A stretch of 64,000 nucleotides of DNA from Theobroma cacao (GCF_000208745.1 NC_030854.1:11217850-11281849); one strand, 5' to 3'; positions 34,201 to 47,226 are shown, numbered from the stretch's first letter. A program made the numbers and translations. Notes: generated by a model not told the origin, from the sequence alone.

Positions 34201-35836
34201 TGTTAGTGCAAGCCTTACAAGCCAATCGGTTTTGTGCTTGTAAAACACTACATTAATTAGTCACATTTCATATTAAATACTGTATGGATATTTTATATAA
34301 TGTATGAGGTATTTCTTTATCAATGAGTTTATTTATAAAGAGTTATGAAAGACTTATGTAGATAAAGTCCTTGGAACACAATGACCTTGCAAAGAAATTA
34401 TAAAAGTTATAATTATGAGATTCTTATGCATCAAAGCTTTGTTCCTAAATATGTTATTGGTCATTGTATTATCAAGAATAAAAACATTGACAATGCTCAA
34501 AGGTTGGTATATGCTAAGCCTTCTTACTTTGGAAGTAAGTAACTGATCTCATAAGTTGAAGTATGTGATATACTATGGATAGTACGTGGGTGCTTGTTAA
34601 GAAACAGGTTCACTAAACTTGACCTGCTATGAGAGTTCCATTTGGCATTTCACTCAAATGTATATGGAAATACTCTCTTATGTCAGTAATGTAAGTAATC
34701 CTTAGACTTATGATGCCAGGTCATCTTGTATATGAATTGTCATGCTTTGATTTCGCCTCTACGGGTATAGAGATGACTAGATGCCTAAACAGGGTGCTTT
34801 TAGGTGTGGCATGAAGCATGCGAAGATGAATGAGTAGTCTAGAAAGGATTCATCACCCAAATGATTTGAAGGGGACATATCTCATTTGCTTCTGGTTTAT
34901 ATTAACTAAAAGCCCTTGGCTAAGGCAATCTTGATAGGTCAATATGGAAGCTGCAGGACTAATATGGATAAGTTAGAAAATAATCACCAAGCTAGGCTTT
35001 CTATCTATTTAGGATATATTATGAAAGGATTGAATCACATTAAGATACTGTAAACTAAAAAGTTAGTCAAACCAAATTGACTCTTCTAACATTTGGGTGG
35101 TCATGATGTATTGCTAGATGCAGCTCATGATCTATAAATATAAATATAAATTCTTAATTGAAGTAATTTATATTTATTGCCAACATGTTAAGTGCCTAAT
35201 GGGTCACACACATAAAGTGAATTGTCAAAATTAATTTGAGTTTAATTAGATGTGATCTAATTGATTTTATAGAGGCTTAATCTAATTAAATATTGGGCTA
35301 AATCAAATATGATTTGATGGAATATTAAACAAAAACCCAATTACCCCAAGACATTTTCTAATCCTTGTTGGATATGAAGTAGGTCAATTCACTCTATAAA
35401 AGAATCCTTTAGTCGCCTCTTGAACAAACAGAAGAGTTCTATTTTTATTTTCTCATGTGTTGAGATAAGAACACAACCAAAAAAGAGAAATAAAAAGGAA
35501 CTCAAAGTTAAGAGTTTGCTAGCACAAACTTTAGCTTGGGGATTCACACACTCTTAGTGAAAATATTTCGGTAAATCACTATGTGGATCACCATTAGAGG
35601 CAGGACAATTATGCTGCAATGGTTTGATAATTCCTACTTGGTGTATAGAAGTCAAAAACAAAACCCAAGGAGGACTCTACCAAAGAAAGTAAACATCAAA
35701 CTTTTAAGTATGTCAAAATCTTTCTCTTGTGAATTTTCTACATTAGTTTCAATTAAAGTAATCTATGGCTTTGGGGATTAAAATTTTAACATTCCACCAT
35801 GTACAATCTGCCTTAGCATGATTTGAATCCCTTTCA
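34201..35836 (+). mobile_element. Co1 3' LTR (LTR-E)
   Basis: It starts TGTTAGTGCAAGCC after the polypurine tract. The right end at 35836 (GAATCCCTTTCA) is set by the reversed solo copy, whose outer end is fixed by its target duplication. Length is 1636 bp. TATAAAAG at 35395-35402 is a likely TATA box. The flank after it (TTTAT) cannot be paired because the 5' LTR is absent. Confidence 0.87.
35395..35402 (+). promoter_or_regulatory. TATA box of LTR-E
   Basis: ACTCTATAAAAGAATCC, about 1.2 kb into the LTR, with AAAAGAGAAATAAAAAGGAAC downstream. Confidence 0.55.
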
Positions 35837-37250
35837 TTTATCATTTTACCGAATCCTCCCATGAGCTTAGAGGACAATGATAAAAATGAGGAGGAAGATT
35901 AGAGTATCTCCACACACCAAGGGAGTAGCTTTACTTTTCTTCTATTCTTTTATAAAATTGAAGACAATGTTATTCTTAAGTTTGGAGGGGAGTTTAGGTT
36001 TTAAAATGTTGTTATTTTTGTTTTTTGCATTTTTGCCGTTAAATTTCAATCTTAGTTAGATTTTCAACATGTTCTAGAGAATTAACACTCGAGTTAGTTG
36101 TGCCAATGAATTTGATTTACCTGTCCAATGATGAAACCTACTTGTCCTGTTATTCTTGTTACTTAGTAAAACATGAATATAGTTGAAGTAATATGTTGAT
36201 TTCTGATGTGTGGCATTATTGTAGGATGAAAATTCCACAATTAAGCACCTTATCTCTTATATTGAGTAATTGTGTATATTTAGAGAATGATTAACTAAAT
36301 GCAAATTTTTAGACTTTGTTTGGAATTTTAGAATTTATTTGATCCGTCTTGAGGCGAAATTATAGGCTACATTTAGTTAGAAAAATGACTTAGGCCATCC
36401 TTAGATCAATTGAGCATTTTAAGCCCTAATAAAATTTTATCCCTAGTATGCCCCTTTTGAGATAAAAATTTTTATCCTCTCGCTTTGTCACCCATATAAA
36501 TATCCTATCTTGTAAATAATTTTCCAATTATACAACTGTCACTCCTAAGCGTGTACATTGTTTTAGGAAATATATGTTGAATTATTTGATAAAAAGATGG
36601 AAAAGAAGAAAGGGCGAAAAATTAAAAATTCAACATAAAGCATCCATCTCATTATCATTGAAAGAAACAAGTTTAGGGGTGTTGATTTTAGAATAAAATT
36701 CAAAATAAAAAAAGAATAAATGCTTGATGAATGAAAAGTGAAGGGAAAAACAAAGGTATACTTGGTGAAGAGAAGTGATTTTATATAAGCCTTAGAATAA
36801 TTATATGCTTAGGGTGATTTGAGCCTCATTATATCCTATATCCTACCCTTACCCCATCTTTATATTACAAGCTGAATAAAAGTCCTAACAATCCATAATT
36901 AATTCTTAGCCCACATTATAAGAGAGATAGGTGGAAAGCAAACTTATGAAATTCTAAGCTAATTTGAAATCTGCATGAGCATAATCTTGTCCGAAATGAA
37001 TGGTACTCTTTGTAAGAGATTTCACACACACACAGAAAATTCATCCAAACATAAGCTTGCATTGGAATGAAATATAAACTGACAAAATATTGATGCTTTA
37101 CTGTGAGTTGGGAAAACAAGATAATTTATGAGGAAATTAAAGGTGATTAATGGATTGGTACAATCTCCTTACTTGATGTTTTCAACTATGCCTTCTTAGT
37201 TTTATTTTTAATTTTGGTTGAGGACTAGAAAAATATTAAGTTTGGGGATG
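35837..37250 (+). mobile_element. Gy3 3' untranslated region and polypurine tract
   Basis: Non-coding sequence leading to AAGTTTGGGGATG (37238-37250) directly before an LTR-D start TGATAACTCT. An earlier purine box (AAGTTTGGAGGGGAG near 35980) resembles the sequence that follows pol in plant Tat/Ogre-type gypsy elements; that assignment is inference. No coding motif was found here. The element's pol and 5' LTR are not in the window, because Co1 lies immediately left. Confidence 0.6.
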
Positions 37251-37870
37251 TGATAACTCTACCATAGAGAGTTATTTAGCCACATTATAAAATGTTAATG
37301 TAGTTAAGTCCTTGTGTTTGAAGTAGGTTTTAGGCAGTTTTTATGTTTTTAGTTGATTAGTTTAAAGCATGTTAACTTAGTTAATTTAAGTAATTCAAGT
37401 TCATTTTCATATTGAAAGTCTTATTTTAAGCCAATACTGATTTAGTTCTTGTGGTTGTACATTTTCAAATGCATAAAGCTAAATGGTGTTGAATTATGTA
37501 ATAAAGACTAAGTGCAGATTTTCACTGAACATGTTGCTGTAATTCGGACATAACTCAAGCTATAGAGATTTAATCAACGTGATTCTTGAACCATAATAAA
37601 TATAAGAGGCAGACGTACAACTTTCATGATTACCATTTCACCCATATCAGCTTTGAGGTACAAAAAAATCGCGTTGCAAGATGAGGTTACTGCAATAGTC
37701 TGCACAAAGGCAACATAAGGAGCAACGTCATGGCCAAGAAGCACTCAAGGCCATGGCACCCAAAGGAGAAGCAGCATCCCCATACAAACTCCCGAGAGGC
37801 CAGAGCTGCAGTGCCCAAGGAGGAGTATTGCCACACTAATTGAAAAACAATGAAAAAAATACAAGGTAGA

Positions 37871-37906
37871 AGTGCCGCGACGCCCATAGAGCAAGGTCGC
37901 GGCGCT
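37871..37906. repeat. GC-rich inverted repeat in LTR-D
   Basis: AGTGCCGCGAC (37871-37881) and GTCGCGGCGCT (37896-37906) pair with one G-T position across a 14-base loop. The reversed copy D3 has related GC-rich text (CACCGCGGCACTG near 39580, AAGGCCGCGACCTTCC near 39708). Confidence 0.75.
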
Positions 37907-37962
37907 TTAACATGGATTATGAAATTGTAGCCAATCGAGAATTGAGTTTTTAGGGTGGGGGC

Positions 37963-37970
37963 TATAAATA
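37963..37970 (+). promoter_or_regulatory. TATA box of LTR-D (copy D2)
   Basis: TATAAATA 27 bases after CCAATCGAG, about 710 bp into the LTR. Confidence 0.55.
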
Positions 37971-38558
37971 TGTGATTTTAAATAGCTGAGATAGAGACTT
38001 GGAGAAGGCATGAATGGCAGTTTTTGAGAGAAAATAAATAGGCTCTCCAACAAGAGAAACGAGAAGAAATTGAAGGCAACTGAAGATCGAGAATCGAAAG
38101 AAGCTTTGATATTCCTTTTACTCTTCATTTCTTTCTTGTTCTTTTGCTATATAAATGATCTTTTCTTTTGAATGATTATGTCTTCTATAGAAAAAATGAT
38201 GAACTAAATTTGTTTTATAGGATTATGGGTTAATTCATTAAGTAGTTTGAATATATGATTTCTCTTTGCTTAGTATTAATGGATGATGAATGGTTTATTC
38301 AATTTTGTACTTATTGCTTTTCACTACTTGATCACCAGTTGAAATGTCTTAGGTCTCTAAATGCAACTCGATAGAGGGAGTTTAGAATAAACTATTGTTT
38401 TGAATAGCCTATGTTCGATTCATTTAGGATTTAGGTGATAGTTTCGTATTTAGGATAAACATATACCTAAATACCTTAGGTAGCCAAATTAGAACACGAA
38501 CATAATGAACCTTTATTAATTAATTTACATAGACATACAAAGTGAGTTTTGAAAAGGT

Positions 38559-40366
38559 TGTTGTCGAATTTTCATGCAAGTGCATGCTATTGCAAGCAAG
38601 TAATATAGTGATGAAGTAGAGTGTCGTTCCCACAGGGATTTGTTTCTAAAGTTTCACCAGGTACTAAAATTTTACAACAAATTAATCTTATTTAAGCAAT
38701 CCAAAAATTGAAAAACTAATCAAAATGAAATTAAAATAAACACTAAATTAACCAACAGAAATTAAATATGTTGAGAAAAGCAGTAGATTAAAGACCTAGG
38801 ATTATGGGTTCAGTTAACACTTCATTTGACATCAGCTTCTCCTATTATTTACATTCATGGTGGATTTACTAACCTAGAATCCAAAGTTACGTACCAGTCT
38901 CCATCAAGATGCATGCATAAATACCTAACTTAATTGGATCAATATATGTCTATAAGAATTAATTAAATATGGTTCATTAAGCTAGTGTTGTAATTTGGCT
39001 ACGTATAGAAATTGGGGTATGTCTACCCAAATCGCAAATCAAGTCACCTAAGTGATATGAACATATGCTATTCAAACCTTAGTCTAATCTAAAATCTCTT
39101 TGTCGAGTCTCAATTAGGTTCACAAATTAGCTAACTATTGGCCAAACAATCAAAAGCATTAAGAACAAATTTGAATAAGCAAAACTATACCCATTCAAAG
39201 TACATAAAAGAGAAACTAATATTCAGATTACATGTTGAAATCCACCACAATCCTAAAAATATAGTTTAGCTCAGAATATCTAATAAAAACAATATCCAAA
39301 GAAATTTAGCCATGAATCCAAGTCAAAGAAAATATGAGAAACACAAAAATAGAGAAATAAACTAATTATAAAAGCTTGACAATCTCAATTCTCTCTCACA
39401 TTCTTTTGTTTTCTTGCTTTGTTCTTGGCAACTTTTATCCAAAGTAGTTGCTTGTTGCCTCCCTTTTAAAATCTCTCAAAAACGTCCCTTAAAAAGGCTC
39501 CATGTAACTTAATTTTCAAAGTCCAGTCAAATTTTCATTTTTGGAAAATCATCCGACATCACTACCATGATTTTTTGTGCACCGCGGCACTGAATTTTTG
39601 CTACAGTAGCACCCCGATGCTCTAGCCTTAGAAAAATATATGGTTTGCTTCCTTTCACCAACGCTATGGCCTTGGCTTCCTTGGTGCTACAGCCTTGAGT
39701 AAGTCAAGGCCGCGACCTTCCTCCACCTATTCCCTTGTGCAGAACTACTACAATCGAGCATCTTCCAACATGATTTTCACCTCAATATGATCCGAACTAG
39801 GCAAAGTGGTAAACATAAAAGTTTTAGCTTTGTCTCTTAAGTTTCTAATGGCTCAAGAAGCATGTTAATTGGACTTCTTAAGTGAATGATATGCTCCAAA
39901 TACTGCATCTCTAGTCTGCGGATACTATTGTAGTGCTCCGACTTAGATGAATATCTTGACCATGATCCAATCCGAACTAGATGAAGTAGTAAACATAAAA
40001 AGTGTAGCCCTTCCTCTCCAAGAATCACCTCATTTTGAGTTTTGTATAGAGAGATATGGTCAAAATATTGAAACATATACAAATGAAGCCATCACCATAC
40101 TTGCACGAATTTTCATCAAATGAGCCTTTTCCATTAAATTTTTTACAAAAGTAATAAGAGAAATTAGTGATAACTGCTTTTAAAGTAATTTAAAATAAAA
40201 TAACATAAAATTAAACTAAAATAATTTAAATTAACTACTCAACATGCAATTAAACTTAAACTAGAAAAACACCTAAAATGCTAACATCCGAACCTAAAAT
40301 CTGAAAGATCTAGCTACTTAAGTCCCTCAGAATGTGTCAAAATAACTCTATATAATAGAGTTATCA
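38559..40366 (-). mobile_element. LTR-D solo LTR (copy D3), reversed, TSD AAGGT
   Basis: It runs from TGTTGTCGAATTTTC to AATAGAGTTATCA (1808 bp) between exact duplications AAGGT (38554-38558; 40367-40371). It gives the full length and ends of the LTR-D family and sits in the sister LTR D2 in the opposite direction. Confidence 0.95.
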
Positions 40367-40726
40367 AAGGTATGTGTGCAATATCTTAACAAAGATTTGT
40401 ACATACTATGGATTCTAGGTTAGTCATGTATCCCATTAATCTAAGTTAAGGAGAATGATTAAATTCAAATGAAATTTTGAAAGATACCATAATCCTATGT
40501 TTTGAATTAATATTTTTCTTAGTGAAATTTAATTCTTTTTTAGTTCTTTAAAAAACTCATTTTTAGTTTCATTAATCATTCAAAATCGAGTGTTTGGATA
40601 AGATAGAATTGTTATAAATTTAGTACTTAGTAATAATAGGTGCAAATATCTATGGGAAACGATATTGAACTTACCTTTCTATTACTTGTACGGCCACGTG
40701 CACTTACGTGTATTAAACTGACAACA

Positions 40727-41877
40727 ATACATAATAGCTTTAAAAGCCATTTCAAAATGTTTTCTTATCCACAAACACATTTTTCCTTAATCAATTATTT
40801 ATGGAAACAATGCTCATAAACAATCCATCAAATCATTTAACCATGCTTTCAACTTTACATACTTAAATAGTTTTGAAAGTGGTGTGCCCACTCACCTCGA
40901 AAGTCGACTTCTAAGAAGTAAGTGAAATTCTACTCTAACAAAATTTCCAAAGTTTCAACAATTCCTAAATACCCAAATAAATATTTCAGTTAATACTTAG
41001 TATAGGAATCGCATAATAATTATTCTATGTTACTTTGAAACTATTTGGGTTCACCTAAATTGATTTTCTAGACTAAACCTACTACTCATCAAGATGCCCA
41101 TTTGTAAAAACCCATAAAATCAATGCTTTTACCTTACGTGAGCTTCAATGCTTAGGAAATTTCAAAACCCTTAACCTTGAGTGTTCAATAGAAAATCTAG
41201 GCATAAAAACAACACATTTAGTTTTAGTAATTTTCAAATTTAAGGATTCCATGGTTGTAAATATCATTTTATTCATAAAAACCCAAAACTAAGCTCAAGC
41301 CATTCAAAAATGGTGATTTGGAGTAAAAATGGGTTGAGAGGGCTTGCAAAAGGTGACTGAGGATTGCCAACCTTTAAAAATGGGGTATATTTATAAGATA
41401 AGGTGTTAAAATGTGTTTTTACCCCTTTTTATTCTTTTGAAAACTATGTCATCTATCGATAGGTGGGAGTCATCTATCGATAAATGGGAGCAAATGGGCT
41501 CTAGAATGTTTGAAAAAGCTTTCAAGTTTCTATCTATCGATAGATATCACACACTACTGATTGATAGACTTGTCTATCAATAAATGATGAACATATATCG
41601 ATAGATATTAACCAAAATCATTTCTGGGTTTAGATGAAGAGCATTTATCAATAATGAAGAACATTTATTGATATATAAACTCGAGTAAGCAAAAATAAAC
41701 TAAAAGCCTTGTCCATTTACACTCTTTTCAATCCTAAACTTTGTAAATCATCTTTGAACATTAAAACATGAATTTTTGAATCTTAAAAACTTAGTTTGAA
41801 AGGCTTAAAGCATGTTAGTTAATTTCTCACCTAAGGATTTCTTATTAAACATTATACATCAAGGGTGGGATTTCACA
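40727..41877 (-). mobile_element. Gy1 3' LTR, partial
   Basis: On the minus strand the LTR opens TGTGAAATCCCACCC at 41877, right after a purine-rich AAGGGGCTAAAA. It runs to 40727, where Gy3 (LTR-D) interrupts it. Splice-like signals on the minus strand: AAG/GTAAAAGC at 41133/41132, TTCTTAG/AAGTCG near 40912, and GAG/GTGAGTGGGC at 40896/40895. A TCGATAG palindrome cluster is at 41450-41610. Confidence 0.7.
41450..41612. repeat. ATCTATCGATAGAT palindrome cluster
   Basis: CATCTATCGATAGGTGGGAG, then CATCTATCGATAAATGGGAG, then a perfect 16-bp palindrome TATCTATCGATAGATA at 41531-41546 and ATATCGATAGATAT near 41596, with degenerate copies between and after. Confidence 0.9.
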
Positions 41878-44800
41878 TTTTAGCCCCTTATGAAAATTCA
41901 ACCTCGAATCTAAAAAGCGTACTAAACTTTGTTAAATAGATGCAAGTGCTTCCCATGCATGTCATTCTTGGTTTCCAAAAGTTACCTCCTTGTTCAAGTG
42001 GTTGCACCATTGCACCTTAACCAAAGCTACCTCTTTGGAGCGTAACTTCTTTACTTGCCTATCGAAAATAGCTACCAATACCTCCACATAGCTCAAATTA
42101 TTTTCTAGCTGCAAAGACTCATGTTGAGTCATGTACGAGAGATCCAATTGTTGTTTTTGTAGTACCAAAACATGAAACGCTGGGTGGACATTAGCAAGAT
42201 TCGACGAAAGTGCTAATAATAAGCCACCACTCTAACCCTTTCAAGACTCTCAAATGTCCCAATATACCTTGGGCTCAGCTTGCCCTTTTTTTCAAACCTT
42301 ATAATGCCTTTGGTTGGTGAAACCCTCAAGAATACATGATTGCTAACTCAAACTCCAACTCTCGATGTCTATGGTCGGCATATGACTTTTAACAACTTTA
42401 TGTTGTCAACATCCTATCTCTAATCAATTGTATCTTATAGGTGGGCCTTTGAACTATTTCCAGTCTGAGTAGTTTCCTTTCACCAACCTCAAACCAACAT
42501 ATGGGCAATTTACATCTTTGCCAATACAAAGCCTCATAAGGTGCCATCTAGATACTTAACTGAAAACTGTTGCTCTAGGCAAACTTCACCAATGACATGT
42601 GTCAATCCCAATAAACTCCAAAGTCTACGACACATGCTCTCAACATATCTTTTAGTGTTTGAATAATCCTCTCAAGTTTTCCATCTATCTATGGGTGGAA
42701 AGTAGTGTTAAAATTCAACTTTGTCCTTAAAGCCTCCTGAACTTTGACCAATAACCCACTAGTAAACTAAGTACCCCGATCTGACACTACAGTGACTAAG
42801 ACTCCGTGCAGTCGCACTATCTCATCAATGTATAGTCTAGCATATTGTGCCGCTGAATAAGTGGTTTTCACCAACAAGAAATAAGCAATTTTAGTCAATC
42901 TATCCATAATCACCCAAATAGACTCACAACCTTTACTTGTACGGGGTAGTCTAGTCATAAAATCCATAGAGATATGTTCCTATTTCCATTAAGGAATAGG
43001 CATAAGTTGTAATAGTTTAGTAGGCCTTCAATGCTCTACCTTAACCTATTTGCACACTAGACACTTAGCCACATACTCGACCACATCTCTCTTTAGATCT
43101 TCCCACTAGTACATCTCCCTCAAGACATGGTACATGTTGGTGGGTGCTTAGATAAACAACATATGCTGCCATGTGGGCCCTTCTAAAATCTCTCATCTCA
43201 AATCATCAATATCCAGGACATACACTCTAGATCTATATCTAAGTAAGCCATTGGTGCCTCTAATGGACACTTATCCCTTCCTCGCATAAGGATCCTTTAA
43301 AGTTTTTGCCATAAAATCATCCTTGTCTTAGGCTTCCTTAATGTGATCCATCAACATTGGTTTCACTCTAAAGTGGGTTAACAATGTCTCAGTATCATCA
43401 ACCTCAAATTAAATGGCCATATCACCCAACTCGTGCATACCTTGCACTAATGATCTCCTCTTAACTAAGACATGGGCTAACTTCCCCATAGATTTCTGGC
43501 TCAAAGCATCTGCCACCATGTTGTCTTTGTCAAGATGATAAAGTATGTTGCAGTCATAATCCTTAAGCAACTCCACCATCGACTTTGCTTAAGAGTAAGA
43601 TCTCTTTGCTCAAAAATATACTTGAGACTTTTGTGATCTATATAAATCTTACAAGCCTTGCCATACAAGTAATGCCTTCTTATCTTTAAGGCAAAAACTA
43701 CGGTTGCCATCTCCAAATCATGTGTGGGATAATTTTGCTCATGTTTTTAAAGTTGTTAAGACACGTACATAAGCACATTACCATGTTTCATCAAAACACA
43801 CCCAAGTCTTACTCGTGATGAATCATAATAAACTGTATAACCCCCTGTACCATATGGGAAACTCAACATTAGAGCCATGGTAAGACAAAACTTGAGCTTC
43901 TAAAAGATCTGCTCACATGCATCCGACCATATGAACTTAACATCCTTTTATGTCAACCTAGTCATAGGAGCAGCTATCTTGGAGAAATCCTTAACAAATC
44001 TCCTATAAGACCTAACCAACCCAAAAAAACTTCCAATCTTAGTTATTGAAGTAGGCCTTAGCCATTTCTGCACGACCTTAATGTTTTTTGGATTTACCAT
44101 CACACCATCTTTAAATACTATGTGAACCAAAAAGCTAACATTATCTAACTAAAATTCTCATTTGGAGAACCTCGCATACAATTGATGCTCCTTCAAGGTC
44201 TGTAATGCAATCCTCAAGTGCTGCTCTGGTTACACTAACTCCTCAAGTACACTAAGATATAATAAATGAACATGACCACAAACTTATCCAAGTATGGTTT
44301 AAACACCTTGTTCGTCATATCTATAAAAGTTGCAAGGGCATTAGTTAAACCAAATGACTTGGGTTTGTCGCCACCATAAATCCTCAACTAATGGTACCTC
44401 GATTGTAGATTAATCTTAGAAAAACACTTGGCCCTTTGCAACTGATCGAATAAGTCATCAAAACAAGGGAGAAGGTACTTGTTCATGATGGTTACTTTGT
44501 TTAACCACTTGCGGTTGATACAAAGTCTCATCGATACATCTTTCTTCTTTATAAACAATACCGGTGCACCCCATGGTAAAATAGTATGGCTTATGAAACC
44601 CTTGTCCAACAAATCCTTTAATTGGTCCTTGAGCTCTACTAGTGCCATCTAATATGGTGGGATAGATATCAGACTGGTGTCCTCCACCAAGTCAATACAA
44701 AACTCTCTTTCCTTGGAGGAAATCCAGCTAACTCTTCCAAAAACACATCACCATACTTTCCTACAATTGGCACATCCACCACATTGCGCACATCCACCTA

Positions 44801-45296
44801 AGTGTCTAAAACTACTACCAAAAATCCTTGGCATTCGAGTCTCATGAGTCTATGAGTGGTCATTACCGACACCACACCAATTGAGGCCATATTGCGATCT
44901 CTGTGAATATAAAATGGCATCACTCTAGGGTACTCAAATTTCACGTTCTTGTAGTGACAATCCATACTAGCATAGTTGGGGGATAACCAATTGATCCTAA
45001 GTATCACATCAAAATGAAGCATATCCAAAAGCACTAAATTTGCTTAGGTGTCTTTATCTTTAACACAACCCACACAAGCTTTATACTCATACTCGACAAC
45101 AAACACCTCCTTCATGGGTGTGGTTACTACTAAACCTTGCTTTTTCTTGGAGCTCTCTTACGTAAATTAGATAGAAAATATGGGGAAACAAATGAATGTG
45201 TAGCACCAAGGTCAAACAAAGCATAACCATCAATATAACAAATAGGTAGCATACCCATGACAATTGCATTCGATGCTTGTGGATCTTATGTGGTCA
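41878..45296 (-). pseudogene. Gy1 pol remnant (protease, RT, RNase H, integrase)
   Basis: Reading down the minus strand: protease-like part with the downstream FDVILRINWLSPN block (45269-44798); RT start with [26 protein letters not shown] (44648-44388; LPWGAPVLF is the usual SPWGAPVLF); RT end and connection ([19 protein letters not shown], 44130-43948); RNase H ([18 protein letters not shown], 43716-43501); integrase core (MDFMTRLPRTSKG...IWVIMDRLTK, VVSDRGT, 42967-42767); and C-terminal part (DRQVKKLRSKEVALVKVQW, 42168-41962). Many stops and frameshifts break it. This order (integrase last) is that of Ty3/gypsy. Its protein text is close to Gy2, so both belong to one lineage. Gy2 inserted at 45296. 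Confidence 0.9.
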
Positions 45297-46516
45297 TGTC
45301 ACAGCCCAATTCTTGGGCCATGACTAGCGCATGGGCTCAATGGGCATAGCCCACTAAGCTCAAGCAAGCCTTTTTATATGATTTTATTCATCATTCTACC
45401 CAGCACTTTAAATATCATACTTTGTAATTCTTAACTATGATTATTTCAACAATAATAATATGGCAACCAACTACTCACATATATATCATCCAAAACGATG
45501 TCAACCATTGCCCACGCATAGTGGCAACATTAATCAAAATGAACACATGTTGTTTGTGACATATATCTTAGTGATTTACATCACGTGTACATATACACTA
45601 CCAAAAGACTCCCGACTTCCAGCGGAGTGACCTTAGGTGAAGGTACAACTAATGAATGCTGTGGCACCTACCAAAAGGGCGCATATTCGTAGACCCCTCG
45701 CTTTAGGTTCCAACTATCTCTGGTTATGTCTTTGTTAATGCTTGTGGATCGACTCCAACTTCGACTAATGCTCCGTGTGGAGGTGTGAGGCCTCGTTGGA
45801 ACCTTAGGTAGATTTGTAATTGAATTCCTTTTCAAAATTTCTCAAGCTATTATAGAAAGTCTCTCATTCTCTCTCTAAAACACCTAACTAGTGAGAGAAA
45901 GTGTTAAGGTAAGACTTTTGAGGGTTTTAAGGTGGAAGAGTAAAAGAACAGAAAGGACTTTGTGAAAAGGAGCACAAAAGCATGAAAATTAGGGTTTAAC
46001 TTGAGAAAGTCATGGAGGTTTTTAAGGAGGCTTCCTTGGAAGATAAAAAATGTGAAATGGAGAGAAGAGATGGGAAGAAGAAGAAGAAGAAGAAGCTGTT
46101 GGAAGTTTTTTGATATTTATCCTATAGTTGATTAAAGTTCCTTTTATTTACAAAAATACCATTCAATAGTTGACTTTGCCTTCTTCTTCCACTTGGTTCA
46201 AACTTTTTACACTTTTCACACTAACAAAAGGTCCATAATAGATTAGAGGTACTTGGGTTTATGAAAACTTAAAATTTTAGACTCGAGACCCAAAATGACC
46301 ATTTTGCCCTTATCTTGGAAATTGTCGTTATTTCTATTTTCTTCACTTATTTCATTATTGTATCCATCACTCATTTATTCCTTAGGCCTACTTAAGCTTT
46401 AATAATATCATAAAACCCACTTGTAAAAGCTCACCAAGGAAAATGATAAAATTACCCCTAGTCCATGTTATCGCATCTATATCTAGTTACGTATCTATGA
46501 AGGTCAAGATTTCACA
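45297..46516 (-). mobile_element. Gy2 3' LTR, intron-less form of LTR-A
   Basis: The ends match LTR-A (TGTCACAGCCCAATTCTTGG; TGTGAAATCTTGACC on the minus strand), but the length is 1220 bp against 2.5-2.7 kb. Read on the minus strand, ...CTACCTAAG joins directly to GTTCCAACGAGGCC at 45803/45802, and the middle block joins the end block (AGAGATAGTTGGAACC) near 45722-45717. Both joints fall at the predicted exon edges of the solo LTR-A copies; the first is exact, the second within about 4-5 bases. The minisatellite and palindrome region is absent. Confidence 0.9.
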
Positions 46517-46529
46517 TTCTCCCCCACTA
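46517..46529 (-). other. Gy2 polypurine tract
   Basis: The minus strand reads TAGTGGGGGAGAA directly before the 3' LTR start TGTGAAATC, the plus-strand primer site of the element. Confidence 0.9.
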
Positions 46530-47226
46530 AAAGAAATTCGGTCCTTGAATTTAAATTTAACTATAAGGTAGCGTACCTCTATTTATTAAAGAGGTGCAGA
46601 TACTTTGTTCTCATCTCCTCTTCAGCTTCCCACGTTACCTCTTCGTTGGTGTGGTTTCGCTATAACACTTTCACTGAGGCTACATCCTTTGAACAGAACT
46701 TTTTGCCTTGCCTATCAAGGATAGCCACTGGTTGCTCTTCATAGGTTATGTTGTCTCTCAACTGAATGGTTTCATACCGTATTATATAAGATGGATCTGG
46801 GTTATACTTCCTAAGCATTGACACATGAAACACCGGATGGATATTCGAGAGGTCTAACGGTAGTGCCAAATGGCATGCTACTGCTTTAATCTTTTCTAAG
46901 ATCTCGAAAGGCCCTATATACCTAGGGCTTAATTTTCCTTTCTTGCCGAACCTCATTACCCCTTTTGTTGGTGAGACCTTAAAAAATACATGATCCCCCA
47001 CTTAAAACTCTAAGTCTCTCTGCCCATTATCAACATATGACTTTTGTCTACTTTGTGCTGATAACATCCTCTAACAAATCATGTATATTTTCTCAATGGC
47101 ATCCTGTACCAATTCTGGCCCCAAGAGTTTTCTTTCTCCCACTTCTAGCCACCCAATGGGTGATCTGCACTTTCGTCCATATAATGCCTCAAATGGTGCC
47201 ATTCGGATGCTAGCTTGGAAGCTATT
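46530..47226 (-). pseudogene. Gy2 integrase C-terminal remnant
   Basis: The C-terminal integrase part after the catalytic core: FEALYGRKCRSPIGW near 47200-47150, then GDHVFFKVSPTKGVMRFGKK, KLSPRYIGPFEILEKI, HPVFHVSMLRKY and a chromodomain-like tail (YEEQPVAILDRQ, SVKVLWRNH-like, EATWE-like). The stretch 47001-46660 is open for 113 codons; stops lie on both sides. It is separated from the rest of pol by the LTR-A solo at 47227-49752. Confidence 0.87.

Larger units (their letters stand above)
19700..35836 (+). mobile_element. Co1, Ty1/copia element (5' end missing), heavily interrupted
   Basis: This is a plus-strand copia element with integrase pieces, reverse transcriptase and RNase H remnants, a polypurine tract and a 3' LTR. 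The pieces of its own sequence are 19700-20454, 27870-27952 and 32260-35836. The 5' LTR, gag and protease are not in the window; the left edge abuts LTR-B at 19699. It is split by an LTR-D solo and by a reversed solo copy of its own LTR family. After 35836 comes Gy3 sequence, so it probably inserted in Gy3. Confidence 0.85.
37251..40726 (+). mobile_element. Gy3 3' LTR (LTR-D copy D2), split by reversed LTR-D
   Basis: It starts TGATAACTCTACCATAGAGA after the polypurine tract and ends TTAAACTGACAACA. Without the insert (38559-40366) it is about 1.67 kb. CCAAT (37931-37935) and TATAAATA (37963-37970) form a promoter-like pair. The right flank ATACA belongs to the Gy1 LTR; the matching left duplication is outside the window. 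Confidence 0.83.

Noticed and set aside
45297..46516. Gy2 LTR as a simple internal deletion of LTR-A
   Set aside because: A single deletion would also remove the middle exon block, but this block is kept in both Gy2 LTRs with joints on both sides.
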